The notes: a model not told the origin generated them from the letters alone. 64,000 nt of DNA from Hoeflea ulvae (GCF_026619435.1 NZ_JAOVZQ010000001.1:2611501-2675500), one strand, 5' to 3'. Shown: positions 18,284 to 27,834, counted from the first letter of the stretch. Numbers and translations: made by a program.

Positions 18284-19418
18284 ATGGAATTTTTGACAAC
18301 CTCGGTTGGAAACGTTCTCAGCGCATTGCCACCGTTTCTGCTGGTGTTGACCATTGTCGTCTTCTTTCATGAACTGGGTCACTACCTGGTCGGCCGCTGG
18401 TGCGGCATCAAGGCCCAGGTCTTTTCCGTCGGCTTCGGGCCGGAGCTGATCGGCCGCAACGACCGCCACGGCACCCGCTGGAAGCTGTCGCTGATTCCGC
18501 TCGGCGGCTATGTCAAGTTTCTGGGCGACGAGAATGCCGCCAGCATGCCCTCGGGCGCCGAGGCGCAGGCCTCGGCCCAGGCGCTGCCGGAAGGCTCGTT
18601 TCCCGGAGCCTCGCTGTGGCGCCGTGCCGCCACCGTCGCCGCCGGGCCGATCGCCAATTTCATCCTCGCCATTGCCATCTTCGCAGTGATGTTTGGCACC
18701 AATGGCCGCATGATCGCCGATCCCGTCGTTGCCCAGTGTTCAGCCCGCAAGCGCTGCCGAGGCAGCCGGCGTCCTGCCCGGTGACCGCTTCGTCGCCATC
18801 GACGGCGAGCCGATCGAGATTTTTGACGATGTCCAGCGCTATGTCAGCGTCCGCCCGGAAGTGCCGATCACCATCACCATGGATCGCCAGGGTGACATGG
18901 TCGACCTGACCCTGACCCCGGCGCGGGTCGAGATCTCCGATCCCTTCGGCAACAAGATGGAAGTCGGCCGCATCGGCGTGGTCACCAACAATGATGCCGG
19001 TAATTTCCGTCTGCGCGAATACGGGCCGCTCGAGGCCGTAGGCGAGGGCGTGGCGCAGAGCTGGTACATCGTCACCCGCACCGTCGATTATATCGGCAAC
19101 ATCATCACCGGCCGGGAAAAGGCCGATCAGCTCGGCGGACCGATCCGGGTCGCGAAATATTCCAAGGACATGTCGACGCTCGGCCTGGCCGCGCTGATTC
19201 AGCTCGCCGCCGTTTTGTCGGTGTCGATCGGCCTGCTCAACCTGATGCCGATCCCGATGCTCGACGGCGGTCACCTGGTGTTTTACGCGATCGAGGCCGT
19301 GCGTGGCCGGCCTCCGGGAGAGGTGGCTCAGGAATGGGCCTACCGGGTCGGGTTGACTCTGGTGCTGGCCCTCATGCTATTTGCCACCTGGAACGATGTG
19401 ACCATGCTGATCGGTTGA
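18284..19418 (+). pseudogene. rseP: RIP metalloprotease RseP, interrupted by a one-base frameshift
   Basis: The N-terminal half (from ATG 18284, with AAGGA nine bases upstream) has FFHELGHYLVGRW, whose HExxH zinc motif is at residues 29-33, and SLIPLGGYVKFLGDE. After ADPVVAQ the frame leaves the family and stops at 18784. The correct continuation (VQPASAAEAAGVLPGDRFVA, PDZ, then LNLMPIPMLDGGHLVFYAIE with the LDG zinc-ligand motif) is in the next frame and ends at 19418. Deleting one base near 18737 (CAGTGTT to CAGGTT) restores a protein of about 377 residues. RseP cleaves anti-sigma factors and remnant signal peptides in the inner membrane and is often essential, so a sequence error is a serious possibility. 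Confidence 0.85.
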
Positions 19419-19437
19419 TATCTCCGCCGCGGACGTG

Positions 19438-19453
19438 CTAACCGTCTGTTAAC
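19438..19453 (+). promoter_or_regulatory. Candidate CtrA-type site upstream of bamA
   Basis: CTAA-N7-TTAAC resembles the alphaproteobacterial CtrA box TTAA-N7-TTAA with one mismatch in the first half. It lies 184 bp before the bamA start in the rseP-bamA gap. A 6-bp hairpin (GTGGCG/CGCCAC, 19471-19486) follows. Chance occurrence is possible. Confidence 0.3.
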
Positions 19454-19621
19454 CCTGAATTTGCTCAGACGTGGCGAAATCGCCACTGTTGCGAAGGAAG
19501 TAAACAGAATTTAACTCCGTACCTTGCTTGTGTTGTAAAAGCGGGTAAAACGGGCACAAGTCATGACTCACGATGCGTGCTTCCGTCTGGGGCATTCGAG
19601 TAAAAAAAGGTAACAAGATCA

Positions 19622-21985
19622 ATGAAGGCCGGTTCAAACCTTTTGAACGCAGTGTCGGCGGTAGCGCTGACCGCGGGGATCGTCGTGACAGGAGCGGGCG
19701 TTGCGACGCTTGCCGGAGTTACAATCGCAGAGGCGGCTGTCGTCAGCCGGGTTGATGTGCGGGGCAATTCCCGTGTTGATGCGTCCACCGTTCGCGGCAA
19801 TCTGACCATCTCTCCAGGTTCCAGTTTCGACAACAATGACATCGACGAGTCGGTGAAGCGCCTGTTCGCCACCGGATTGTTTTCCGATGTGCAGATCAGC
19901 GTCTCCGGTTCGACCCTCATTGTCACCGTTTCCGAAAACCAGATCATCAATCAGGTCGTGTTCAACGGCAACAAGAAGATCAAGGACACCGCGCTTTCGC
20001 AGGTCGTCCAGAGCCGCCAGCTTGGCGCCTACAATGATCTTTTGCTGCAGGCCGACATTCAGGCGATCAAGGATGCCTATTCGGCAATCGGCCGCAGCGA
20101 TGCCGTGGTGACCACCCGTCTGGTCCCGGTCGATGGCGGACGCGTCAACATCGCGTTTGAAATCAACGAAGGTGACCGCACCAAGATTTCGGCGATCAAT
20201 TTTGTCGGCAACCAGGCCTTTGGCGATGGTCGTCTGGCCGATGTCATCACCACCAAGCGTTCGGGCATGCTGTCGTTCCTCACCCGCAAGGACGTCTATG
20301 ACGAGGACAAGCTGCGCGCCGACGAAGAGCTGCTGCGCCGCTTCTACTACAACCGCGGCTATGCCGATTTCCGCGTGATCTCGTCCTTTGCCGAGCTGGA
20401 TGAAGCCAACAACGAATATGTCGTCTCCATCACCGTGGAAGAGGGCGAGCGCTACGTGTTCGGCGATGTCAGCATCGAAAGCACCGTGCCTGGCATCGAT
20501 TCCGACGCGCTCAAGGGCCTGCTCGAAACCCGCACCGGTGCGGTTTACAGCGCCAAGGATGTCGAAGACACGATCATGGCGATCTCCGACCGTGTCGCCA
20601 CCCAGGGCTATCCCTTCGCCCAGATCACTCCGCGCGGCGACCGCGATTTCAACAATCGCACGATCTCCGTGGTCTATCTGGTTGATGAAGGCACACGCGC
20701 CTATGTCGAGCGGATCGAAATCCGCGGCAATACCCGCACCCGCGACTATGTCATCCGCCGCGAGTTCGACCTGTCCGAAGGCGATGCCTTCAACCAGGTT
20801 CTGGTTCGCCGCGCCAAGAAGCGTCTCGAAGATCTCAAGTTCTTCTCCTCGGTCGATATCTCCACCCAGCCGGGCTCGCAGCCTGACCGCGTGGTTCTGA
20901 TTGTCGACGTCAAGGATCAGGCCACCGGCGAATTCGGTGTTGGCGGCGGTTATTCCAACTCCGACGGCTTCACTGCGACGGTCGACATCACCGAGCGCAA
21001 CTTCCTCGGTCGTGGCCAGTATATCCGCGCCTCCGTCGGTGGCGGCACCGACACGCGCGAATACAGCATGTCCTTTACCGAGCCCTATTTCCTCGGCTAT
21101 CGTCTGGCTGCCGGTTTCGACGTCTTCAAGAAGACCGATTCCAGCTACACCGGCTTTGACGATGATACCCAGGGCATCAATCTGCGCATCGGCGCGCCGA
21201 TCACGGAAAACCTGTATTTCCAGACCGCGTTCAAGTTCACGCAGACCGAGTACAGCGATCTTGCCACCATTGCGTCCAACCCGGAATCGAACGCGATTTC
21301 GCGCACGATTGCCAATGGCGGTCATGACGTTGCCTCGCTGTCCTACACGCTGGCCTACAGCACGCTGGATGACCGGACCCTGCCACGCGAAGGCATTTCC
21401 GCACGTGTGACGCAGGAATTTGCCGGTCTCGGCTTTGACGCCGACTACATCAAGACCACCGCCAAGGCGAGCTACTTCCACATGCTGTCCGAATCGGCAG
21501 ACATGGTCGGCCAGTTCACCGCCGGCGCCGGCAATGTGGTCTCGACCAGCGGCAATCTGCGCGTCTTCGATCACCTGTTCCTCGGACAGGAAACCATCCG
21601 TGGTTTCGACACCCGTGGCATCGGCCCGCGCGTGTTTGACGGCTCCAGCTATGTCGGCGCGGCCGGCGGCACCACCTATTTCAACGGCAGCGTTGAAGTA
21701 TCGGCCCCGATGCCGATGCTCTCCCGCGACCTCGGCCTGCGTTTCAACGTCTTTGCCGATGCGGCGACGCTGTATGGCAACGACATCGCCGCGAGCGATT
21801 TCGTCTCCGGCAGCTCGGTCCAGACCCTCGTCGGAAACGACATGGAATGGCGCGCTTCGGTCGGTGCGGGCATCACCTGGGCTTCGCCTTTCGGTCCTCT
21901 GCGGGTCTATTACGCCGAGCCGGTCGTCAAGCAGGACTATGACGACGTCAAGAAATTCGGCTTTGGCGCCTCGACGCGCTTCTGA
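19622..21985 (+). CDS. bamA: Outer membrane protein assembly factor BamA
   Basis: A 787-residue Omp85 protein. Residues 1-38 are a signal peptide (NAVSAVALTAGIVVTGAGVA, ending AEAA), followed by five POTRA repeats (SRVDVRGNSRVD at the first; VFNGNKKIKD; INFVGNQAFGD; FGDVSIESTVP; IEIRGNTRTRDYVIRREF) to about residue 430 and then the surface-antigen beta barrel, with FGVGGGYSNSDG, FLGQETIRGFDTRGIGPR and the terminal aromatic KFGFGASTRF. BamA folds and inserts outer-membrane proteins. The hairpin just after the stop may reduce read-through to lpxD. Confidence 0.97.
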   Translation: MKAGSNLLNAVSAVALTAGIVVTGAGVATLAGVTIAEAAVVSRVDVRGNSRVDASTVRGNLTISPGSSFDNNDIDESVKRLFATGLFSDVQISVSGSTLIVTVSENQIINQVVFNGNKKIKDTALSQVVQSRQLGAYNDLLLQADIQAIKDAYSAIGRSDAVVTTRLVPVDGGRVNIAFEINEGDRTKISAINFVGNQAFGDGRLADVITTKRSGMLSFLTRKDVYDEDKLRADEELLRRFYYNRGYADFRVISSFAELDEANNEYVVSITVEEGERYVFGDVSIESTVPGIDSDALKGLLETRTGAVYSAKDVEDTIMAISDRVATQGYPFAQITPRGDRDFNNRTISVVYLVDEGTRAYVERIEIRGNTRTRDYVIRREFDLSEGDAFNQVLVRRAKKRLEDLKFFSSVDISTQPGSQPDRVVLIVDVKDQATGEFGVGGGYSNSDGFTATVDITERNFLGRGQYIRASVGGGTDTREYSMSFTEPYFLGYRLAAGFDVFKKTDSSYTGFDDDTQGINLRIGAPITENLYFQTAFKFTQTEYSDLATIASNPESNAISRTIANGGHDVASLSYTLAYSTLDDRTLPREGISARVTQEFAGLGFDADYIKTTAKASYFHMLSESADMVGQFTAGAGNVVSTSGNLRVFDHLFLGQETIRGFDTRGIGPRVFDGSSYVGAAGGTTYFNGSVEVSAPMPMLSRDLGLRFNVFADAATLYGNDIAASDFVSGSSVQTLVGNDMEWRASVGAGITWASPFGPLRVYYAEPVVKQDYDDVKKFGFGASTRF

Positions 21986-21992
21986 TTTGACA

Positions 21993-22014
21993 CGGGTGGC
22001 GGTTTCGCCACCCG
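21993..22014 (+). terminator. bamA-lpxD intergenic hairpin
   Basis: CGGGTGGCG and CGCCACCCG form a perfect 9-bp stem with a GTTT loop, followed by the pyrimidine-rich GTCTCTCTTTC. It fits in the 50-bp gap and is probably a partial terminator separating high bamA expression from the lipid A genes. Confidence 0.55.
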
Positions 22015-22035
22015 GTCTCTCTTTCTGGTTTCCTT

Positions 22036-23109
22036 ATGGACACAATTCGTTTTTTTCCTCCGCATGAAGGCATGTCGCTTTCAGACCTCTCGGGTCTTTG
22101 CGGAGCCGAATTGGTCAATCCCGATTTCGGCGACCGCCAGGTCACCGGCATCGCCCCGCTGTCGCGCGCCGGCGCGGGCGAAGTGGCCTTTGCGAGTTCC
22201 CGCGTCGCCCTTCCTGATCTGAAGAAATCCCGCGCCGCAGCCGTGTTTGTCACCTCCAGGCTGGCGGCCGATGTTCCCGATGGCGTCGCCGCGCTGATTG
22301 CCGCTGCACCGCAACTGGCCTTTGCCCTGGCCGGCGCGGCACTGGTGCCCGCTTCGGTGCAGCCATTGCGGCTGACCGGTGCCGCCGGGATCAGCGAAAG
22401 CGCCTCGGTCGATCCCTCCGCCAGGCTCGAAGACGGTGTCACCGTCGAAGCCGGTGCGGTGATCGGCGCCGGCGCCGAGATCGGTGCAGGCTCGGTCATT
22501 TCCGCCTCCGCCGCCATCGGTCCTGGCACCCGCATCGGCCGCAATTGTCATGTCGGCCATGGCGTCACCATCCAGCATGCGCTGATCGGCAACAATGTGA
22601 TCATTCATCCCGGCGCGCGCATCGGACAGGATGGTTTCGGCTATGCGCCGGGACCGCGCGGCCTGGTCAAGATCCCGCAGATCGGCCGTGTGATCATCCA
22701 GGATCACGTCGAAATCGGCGCCAACACGACCATCGATCGCGGCGCGCTTGACGATACCGAGATCGGCGAAGGCACGAAAATCGACAATCTGGTCCAGATC
22801 GCGCACAATGTTCGGATCGGACGGCACAGTGTCATCGTCTCCCAGGTCGGAATCGCCGGCAGCGCCACCATCGGCAACGGCGTGATGATCGGCGGCGCAT
22901 CCGCCATCAACGGACATATCAGTATCGGTGATGGCGCACAGATTGCGGCCTTCAGCGGCGTGGCGGGCGATGTGCCTGCCGGTGTCCGCTGGGGCGGCGT
23001 ACCGGCCCGCCCGATGCTCGGCTTCCTGCGCGACGCCGCGGCTGCCAATGAGCGGGCCTTCGGCAAGGCCGGCAAGACAGACAAAGACAAACGCGGAGGC
23101 GGGCAATGA
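22036..23109 (+). CDS. lpxD: UDP-3-O-(3-hydroxyacyl)glucosamine N-acyltransferase
   Basis: A 357-residue LpxD. The N-terminal uridine-binding domain covers residues 1-110; residues 115-310 are left-handed beta-helix hexapeptide repeats ([57 protein letters not shown]); His in IAHN is the family's catalytic base. It adds the N-linked hydroxyacyl chain in lipid A synthesis from hydroxyacyl-ACP. The stop overlaps the fabZ start, and the order lpxD-fabZ-lpxA-lpxI-lpxB is the standard lipid A operon. Confidence 0.97.
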   Translation: MDTIRFFPPHEGMSLSDLSGLCGAELVNPDFGDRQVTGIAPLSRAGAGEVAFASSRVALPDLKKSRAAAVFVTSRLAADVPDGVAALIAAAPQLAFALAGAALVPASVQPLRLTGAAGISESASVDPSARLEDGVTVEAGAVIGAGAEIGAGSVISASAAIGPGTRIGRNCHVGHGVTIQHALIGNNVIIHPGARIGQDGFGYAPGPRGLVKIPQIGRVIIQDHVEIGANTTIDRGALDDTEIGEGTKIDNLVQIAHNVRIGRHSVIVSQVGIAGSATIGNGVMIGGASAINGHISIGDGAQIAAFSGVAGDVPAGVRWGGVPARPMLGFLRDAAAANERAFGKAGKTDKDKRGGGQ

Positions 23110-23579
23110 TGGACACCGTAGCAACGACACTGGAAACCGCGGGCATTCGCGAAATCATGCGCCTGCTGCCGCATCGTTATCCGTTTCTGCTGGTCGACCA
23201 GATCATCAATATCGATGCCGACAATTCGGCCATCGGCATCAAGAATGTCACCGCCAACGAGCCGCATTTCACCGGACATTTTCCCGAAAATCCGATCATG
23301 CCCGGCGTGCTCATTGTCGAAGGCATGGCCCAGACGGCCGGCGCGATCTGCGCCAAGGCGGTGGGCGGCAACGACAAGATCGTCTATTTCATGACCATCG
23401 ACAACGCCAAGTTCCGCAAGCCGGTCATTCCCGGCGACCGGCTTGAATATCATGTGACCAAGATCAAGCAGCGCGGCAATATCTGGCGCTTCCATTGCGA
23501 GGCAATGGTTGACGGCTCCAAGGTTGCCGAAGCTGACATCGGAGCGATGCTCGCTTCGGCAGAAAGCGAGTCCGAATGA
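23106..23579 (+). CDS. fabZ: 3-hydroxyacyl-ACP dehydratase FabZ
   Basis: A 157-residue hotdog-fold dehydratase with the active-site stretch [20 protein letters not shown] (catalytic His in GHFP, then Glu in VEGMAQ). It dehydrates 3-hydroxyacyl-ACP in fatty-acid synthesis and competes with LpxA/LpxD for the same substrates, explaining its place in the lipid A operon. Start ATG 23106 overlaps the lpxD stop by four bases; ATG 23109 is an alternative. Its stop overlaps lpxA likewise. Confidence 0.97.
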   Translation: MMDTVATTLETAGIREIMRLLPHRYPFLLVDQIINIDADNSAIGIKNVTANEPHFTGHFPENPIMPGVLIVEGMAQTAGAICAKAVGGNDKIVYFMTIDNAKFRKPVIPGDRLEYHVTKIKQRGNIWRFHCEAMVDGSKVAEADIGAMLASAESESE

Positions 23580-24406
23580 CAGTCACCGCGCATGCCGCCC
23601 AGCAGCCGGCCCGCATCCATCCTGCCGCCATCGTCGAGGAAGGCGCCGTCATCGGCGCCAATGTCGAGATCGGTCCGTTCTGCCATGTCGGCCCCAAGGT
23701 CAGGCTCGCCGACAATGTGCGGCTGATGAGCCATGTTGTCGTTGATGGCAATACCAGCATTGGCGAAGGAACCGTCGTGTTCCCCAATGCCGTGCTCGGT
23801 TGTGCCCCGCAGAACATCAACTACAAGGGCGAAGACACCCAGCTGATCATCGGCCGGTGCTGCACGATCCGCGAAGGCGTGACCATGCATCCGGGCATGG
23901 CCAGCTTTGGCGGCAAGACCACGGTCGGCAACAATTCGATGTTTCTGGCCTATTCCCATGTCGCCCATGACTGCCATGTTGGCGACAATGTCATCCTGTC
24001 GAACAATGTCATGCTTGCCGGTCACGTCAGCATCGGCGACCGGGTGATCATGGGTGGCGGTGCGGCGGTGCACCAGTTCACCCGCATCGGCCATCATGCC
24101 TTCATCGGCGGGCTTGCGGCTGTCAGCAATGACGTCATTCCCTATGGCATGCTCAACGGCAATCCCGGCGTGCTGATGGGGCTCAACATCATCGGCATGC
24201 AGCGCTCCGGCTTCGACCGGCCGGCCATTCACGCCGTCCGCCGCGCGTTCAAGACGATATTCAATCCCTCGACGCCGATCCGCGAGAACATTGCCCGGGT
24301 GCGCGATCAGACCGACAACAACGCAGCCATTCTCGACATCATCGCCTTCATCGATGCCGAAAGCGAGCGTGCGCTGTCCTCCCCGGCGCGGGGCCAGCGA
24401 GGCTGA
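23576..24406 (+). CDS. lpxA: Acyl-ACP--UDP-N-acetylglucosamine O-acyltransferase
   Basis: A 276-residue LpxA, first committed enzyme of lipid A synthesis. Hexapeptide repeats run from about residue 15 to 195 ([57 protein letters not shown]). The histidine in SHVAHDCH is the catalytic base. The C-terminal helical part ([20 protein letters not shown]) forms the trimer cap. It overlaps fabZ by four bases and is five bases from the GTG of lpxI. Confidence 0.97.
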   Translation: MTVTAHAAQQPARIHPAAIVEEGAVIGANVEIGPFCHVGPKVRLADNVRLMSHVVVDGNTSIGEGTVVFPNAVLGCAPQNINYKGEDTQLIIGRCCTIREGVTMHPGMASFGGKTTVGNNSMFLAYSHVAHDCHVGDNVILSNNVMLAGHVSIGDRVIMGGGAAVHQFTRIGHHAFIGGLAAVSNDVIPYGMLNGNPGVLMGLNIIGMQRSGFDRPAIHAVRRAFKTIFNPSTPIRENIARVRDQTDNNAAILDIIAFIDAESERALSSPARGQRG

Positions 24407-24411
24407 CGCCG

Positions 24412-25452
24412 GTGACCGCTGCACAGGCCGCGCCAGACATCACCGGCCGGCTGGCGATCCTGGCCGGCAAGGGCCGGTTTCCGGTCCAGGTCGCCCTGGC
24501 GGCGCGGCAATCGGGGCATGATCCCTATATTTTCGGCATCAAGGGCGAGTCCGACCAGGACTGGTCGGGCTTTGACCATTTCCAGATCAGCATTGCCGAT
24601 CTCTCCGGCTTCTCCAGGCTTGTGCGGCGCGAGGCGATCGGGTCGATCGTGCTCGCCGGCGGCATTGGCCGTCGTCCCAGCCTGTCGGATGTGCGGCCCA
24701 CCTGGCGCTCGCTGCTGGCCTCGCCGTCATCGCTGCGTCTGCTGTCCTCGGGCGGCGACGACAAGCTGCTGCGCTTTGCCATCAAGGTTCTGGAAAATGA
24801 AGGCGTCCGGGTCATCGGCGCCCAGCAGGTGGCCCCGGGGCTGCTCGGCCAGGCGGGGCCCTCGGGCAAGGTGCGGCCCGACAAGTCCGACCTGAAGAAC
24901 ATTGCCGCCGCATCCGAAGCCGCTTTGGCGCTTGGCCGGCTCGATGTCGGGCAGGGCGCTGTCGCCGTCGGCGGCCGTGTGGTGGCGCTGGAGGGGCTTG
25001 AGGGCACCGATGCCATGCTGGCGCGGGTTGCAGGCCTGCGCGCCGACAAACGGCTCTCCGGCGGGCGCGGTGGCGTCCTGGTCAAGCTGTGCAAGCCCGG
25101 TCAGGATGAACGCGCCGACCTGCCGTCCATCGGCCCGGCCACCGTGACCGGCGCCCATGCCGCCGGACTTGCAGGCATCGCCGTGGAAGCCGGCCGCTCG
25201 CTGGTGCTCGAACGCGACATGGTGATTGCCGAAGCCGACCGCCTGGGCCTGTTCGTCACCGGCATCGAGCCACGCGAAGAGGGACAGGCTGATGTCAGCG
25301 CTCAAGCTCGCCGTGGTGGCCGGCGAACCCTCCGGCGACATTCTCGGCGCCGACCTGGTCAGGGCGCTTGCCGGCGAGACCGGCGAGCAGCCGCAGCTGG
25401 TCGGCGTCGGCGGCGACAAGCTGATTGCCGAAGGCCTCGATTCCCTGTTTGA
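24412..25452 (+). CDS. lpxI: UDP-2,3-diacylglucosamine pyrophosphatase LpxI, with apparent loss of its stop codon
   Basis: Starts at GTG 24412. Residues 1-290 match LpxI, the hydrolase that replaces LpxH in alphaproteobacteria: LAILAGKGRFPVQVALAARQ, SGGDDKLLRFAIKVLENEGV, GVLVKLCKPGQDERADLPSI, GPATVTGAHAAGLAGIAVEA and the usual ending EADRLGLFVTGIEP. Instead of stopping at the TGATG that begins lpxB (25290-25294), the frame is offset by one base and runs 160 bp into lpxB, giving an Arg-rich tail of about 53 residues (ARRGGRRTLRRHSRRRPGQG). One more G in the GGG run at 25281 would restore a stop overlapping the lpxB ATG. A real extension or a sequence error are both possible. Confidence 0.85.
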   Translation: MTAAQAAPDITGRLAILAGKGRFPVQVALAARQSGHDPYIFGIKGESDQDWSGFDHFQISIADLSGFSRLVRREAIGSIVLAGGIGRRPSLSDVRPTWRSLLASPSSLRLLSSGGDDKLLRFAIKVLENEGVRVIGAQQVAPGLLGQAGPSGKVRPDKSDLKNIAAASEAALALGRLDVGQGAVAVGGRVVALEGLEGTDAMLARVAGLRADKRLSGGRGGVLVKLCKPGQDERADLPSIGPATVTGAHAAGLAGIAVEAGRSLVLERDMVIAEADRLGLFVTGIEPREEGQADVSAQARRGGRRTLRRHSRRRPGQGACRRDRRAAAAGRRRRRQADCRRPRFPV

Positions 25453-26452
25453 TTACAGCGAATTGTCGATCATCGGTTTTTCCGCGGTGATTGCAAAACT
25501 GCCGAAGCTGATCATGCGGATCCGCCAGACTGCCGATGCGATCATTGCTGCGCGTCCCGATTGCCTGGTGATCATCGACAGCCCGGATTTCTCCCACCGG
25601 GTGGCGCGCAGGGTCCGCCAGGCGCTGCCCGGTCTCAAGATCATAAATTATGTCTGCCCCACCGTCTGGGCCTGGAAGCCCGAAAGGGCGCCAGCCATGA
25701 CCGCCTATATCGATCACGTGCTGTCGATCTTCCCCTTCGAGCCGGAAATCGTGGCCCGGCTTGGTGGCCCGCCGCTGACCTATGTCGGCCACCGGCTGAT
25801 GGATGATCCGGGCCTGGTTGCCGCCCATGCGGCGCAGACGGCCCGGCGGCGGCGCGGTCGCGTCGGCGAGCCGCCCATGTGCCTGATTCTGCCGGGCTCG
25901 CGCCGCGGCGAGGTCAGCCGCCTCGCACCGGTCTTTGGCGAGGCCGCAAGGCTGCTGGCCGCGATCAATCCCGAGATGAGCTTCGTGCTTCCGGCCGGCG
26001 CCCATGTCGAGCGTGCGGTGCGTGACGAGGTTCTGGGCTGGGATGTCCCCTGCAGGATCGTCACCGGCGACGACGCCAAGTGGCAGGCCTTCGGCCAGGC
26101 CGATGTGGCCATCGCCGCTTCCGGCACGGTGCTGCTCGAACTGGCGCTGGCCGGCGTGCCGCACATGTCGTGCTACAAGCTCGATCCGATCGCCAAGCTG
26201 CTGTTTGCCAAGATCACCACATGGACCGCAGCGCTGCCCAACCTGATCGCCGATCACGTGGTCATCACCGAGCAGTATGACGGCCAGGTGCGCCCCGCGC
26301 GTCTGGCCCGTCTTGCCGATCAGCTGGCCCGCGACACGCTCTATCGTGCTGCGACGCTGGAAGATTTCGATCTGGTCTGGTCGCGCATGCAGACCGGCCA
26401 CCCGGCCTCCGAAACCGCCGCCAGAACCGTGCTCTCCGTCATCGGCCGCTGA
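25292..26452 (+). CDS. lpxB: Lipid-A-disaccharide synthase
   Basis: A 386-residue GT19 glycosyltransferase joining UDP-diacylglucosamine and lipid X. Signatures: LKLAVVAGEPSGDILGADLV (residues 4-23), DYSELSIIGFSAVIAKLPKL, YVCPTVWAWKPERAPAM, LILPGSRRGEVSRLAPVF and VAIAASGTVLLELALAGVPH. The ATG at 25292 is chosen because the family begins there; in-frame sequence upstream to 25226 belongs to lpxI. It is the last gene of the envelope block. Confidence 0.97.
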   Translation: MSALKLAVVAGEPSGDILGADLVRALAGETGEQPQLVGVGGDKLIAEGLDSLFDYSELSIIGFSAVIAKLPKLIMRIRQTADAIIAARPDCLVIIDSPDFSHRVARRVRQALPGLKIINYVCPTVWAWKPERAPAMTAYIDHVLSIFPFEPEIVARLGGPPLTYVGHRLMDDPGLVAAHAAQTARRRRGRVGEPPMCLILPGSRRGEVSRLAPVFGEAARLLAAINPEMSFVLPAGAHVERAVRDEVLGWDVPCRIVTGDDAKWQAFGQADVAIAASGTVLLELALAGVPHMSCYKLDPIAKLLFAKITTWTAALPNLIADHVVITEQYDGQVRPARLARLADQLARDTLYRAATLEDFDLVWSRMQTGHPASETAARTVLSVIGR

Positions 26453-26551
26453 CCCCGCCGGCATCCTGCGCTCTCATGCTTGCACAGATCGTTCAGCGAC
26501 GACTGATGGCCTGTCTGTGCCATGTTCCGTCCATGCCCGCCAGTCCCGGAA

Positions 26552-26565
26552 TTTCAGCGCTGAAA
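26552..26565. promoter_or_regulatory. Perfect 14-bp palindrome, candidate operator
   Basis: TTTCAGCGCTGAAA is perfectly symmetric and ends two bases before a TTGACA -35-like hexamer, upstream of the GH18-like gene. A repressor or activator site is inferred from location only. Confidence 0.45.
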
Positions 26566-26566
26566 A

Positions 26567-26595
26567 TTGACAGGTTCGGCGCGAGGTGCAAGTAT
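26567..26595 (+). promoter_or_regulatory. Candidate sigma-70-type promoter of the GH18-like gene
   Basis: TTGACA (26567-26572), 17-base spacer and AAGTAT (26590-26595), or TATTAA with a longer spacer. The gene starts about 48 bp downstream. The surrounding AT-richness contrasts with neighbouring DNA. Confidence 0.45.
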
Positions 26596-26642
26596 TAATG
26601 CTTAAAAAATGGTTTTATGCTTGCCTAAGCGGGAGGTTTGGC

Positions 26643-27746
26643 ATGAGAAATCGCAGTATTTACACGAGAAATATTGGGGTTTATTTGGGCGTTTTCCTGG
26701 TTGTCACGACGGCCCTGGCGCTACTCGTCCAGCCTGCGGCCGCGCAAAAAGTCAATCTGGCCTATCTCGAGGATGCGCCTTATCCGATCGGCAGTGTCAC
26801 CAAGGAGCAGATCGAGGCTCTGGCAGACTCCGATTTCACACATGTCATCTTTGCCTTCGTCAATTTCTGCACACCAGACAGCAAAAGCGCGCGCGGGTTT
26901 GAGTGCCCTGGCGATGATGCCGTTCCGGTCTGGAACATCAAGGCTGTCTATGATGCCAATGGCGATCCGTTCAGGGAGGCCCAGGCGGCGATGGAGCTGC
27001 TTTCCGCTGCGGGCAAGACCGTCTTTTTGTCTCTTGGCGGCTGGGACAATCCCGAGACCTGGGACTATTTTGCCTCAAGCCCCGCTGCAGCGGCTTCCGG
27101 CGCCGATCGCCTTTTGAAATTCATGGATGACTACAGCATCGGCGGTGTCGACTATGACATGGAAGCCGGCAGCACCTTGCCGGACACCGATGGTTTTGGC
27201 GCGGTGGTCGCGGCTCTGACGGCCAAGGACAAGACAATCCCCATGTCGATCGCGCCCTACAGCAGTGACAGCACCGCCGCGGACTTCACATCGGTGCAAT
27301 GGCAATATTGCCAGATGGCAAGGGCCGGCAAGACCCCGGTGCTGATCAACCGGCAATATTACTCCGGCGGGTTTTCCACTGACATCGTGGGGCAGATGGC
27401 TGCCGACATGCAGGCATTCCCCTGTCCGGGCGCGGCGTCTGGTGCCGCAGATCTGTCAATTCCGGTTGAGCAGATGAATCCCGGTCTTGGCATCGGGCTC
27501 ACCCAGTTGCCCCCCAACCAGCAGCCCGCATCGCCATATAATTGCGAAAATGACGACCAGGCGGGTGAGGTTTTCGCGCAATGCGCCGGCATCGCCAGAG
27601 AGATTGTCACGGCCTATCCGGATGTCGCCGGGCTGTCGCTATGGGACTATAACGGTCTTCTGCAGTCATGCGAGGCATCTTATCCTGCGGCCTATCCCTG
27701 TGAAATCGGCAATGCACTCAACGGCACCAGCAACAGCTGCAAGTGA
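26643..27746 (+). CDS. Secreted GH18 (chitinase-like) protein
   Basis: A 367-residue protein with a long signal peptide (GVYLGVFLVVTTALALLVQP, cleavage near AAA at 32-34). VFLSLGGWDNPETW (residues 127-140) matches the SxGG strand and GGVDYDMEAG (167-176) the DxxDxDxE catalytic motif of GH18, keeping Asp170, Asp172 and the acid Glu174 but with Gly in place of the first Asp. GLSLWDYNG near residue 340 fits the last barrel strand. About ten cysteines suggest disulfides. Start 26643 follows GGGAGG; earlier ATGs are less likely. Chitin-type substrate is inferred from family; it could be chitinase-like without activity. Confidence 0.8.
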   Translation: MRNRSIYTRNIGVYLGVFLVVTTALALLVQPAAAQKVNLAYLEDAPYPIGSVTKEQIEALADSDFTHVIFAFVNFCTPDSKSARGFECPGDDAVPVWNIKAVYDANGDPFREAQAAMELLSAAGKTVFLSLGGWDNPETWDYFASSPAAAASGADRLLKFMDDYSIGGVDYDMEAGSTLPDTDGFGAVVAALTAKDKTIPMSIAPYSSDSTAADFTSVQWQYCQMARAGKTPVLINRQYYSGGFSTDIVGQMAADMQAFPCPGAASGAADLSIPVEQMNPGLGIGLTQLPPNQQPASPYNCENDDQAGEVFAQCAGIAREIVTAYPDVAGLSLWDYNGLLQSCEASYPAAYPCEIGNALNGTSNSCK

Positions 27747-27794
27747 TGCCGCAAGGCCGTTTTTGAGAGCCACGACACGGCAGACACAAAAAAA

Positions 27795-27814
27795 GCGCCC
27801 GAAGGCGCCTTTTT
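27795..27814. terminator. Intrinsic terminator between convergent GH18-like gene and gltA
   Basis: Stem GCGCC / GGCGC with CGAA loop, flanked by an A run (27788-27794) and a T run (27810-27814), so it can act on both strands. Confidence 0.75.
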
Positions 27815-27834
27815 CAGTTTGATACCCGCAGGCT

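Noticed and set aside
19634..21574. A 646-codon minus-strand open frame inside bamA
   Set aside because: Antisense mirror of bamA with no recognisable domain or ribosome-binding site.
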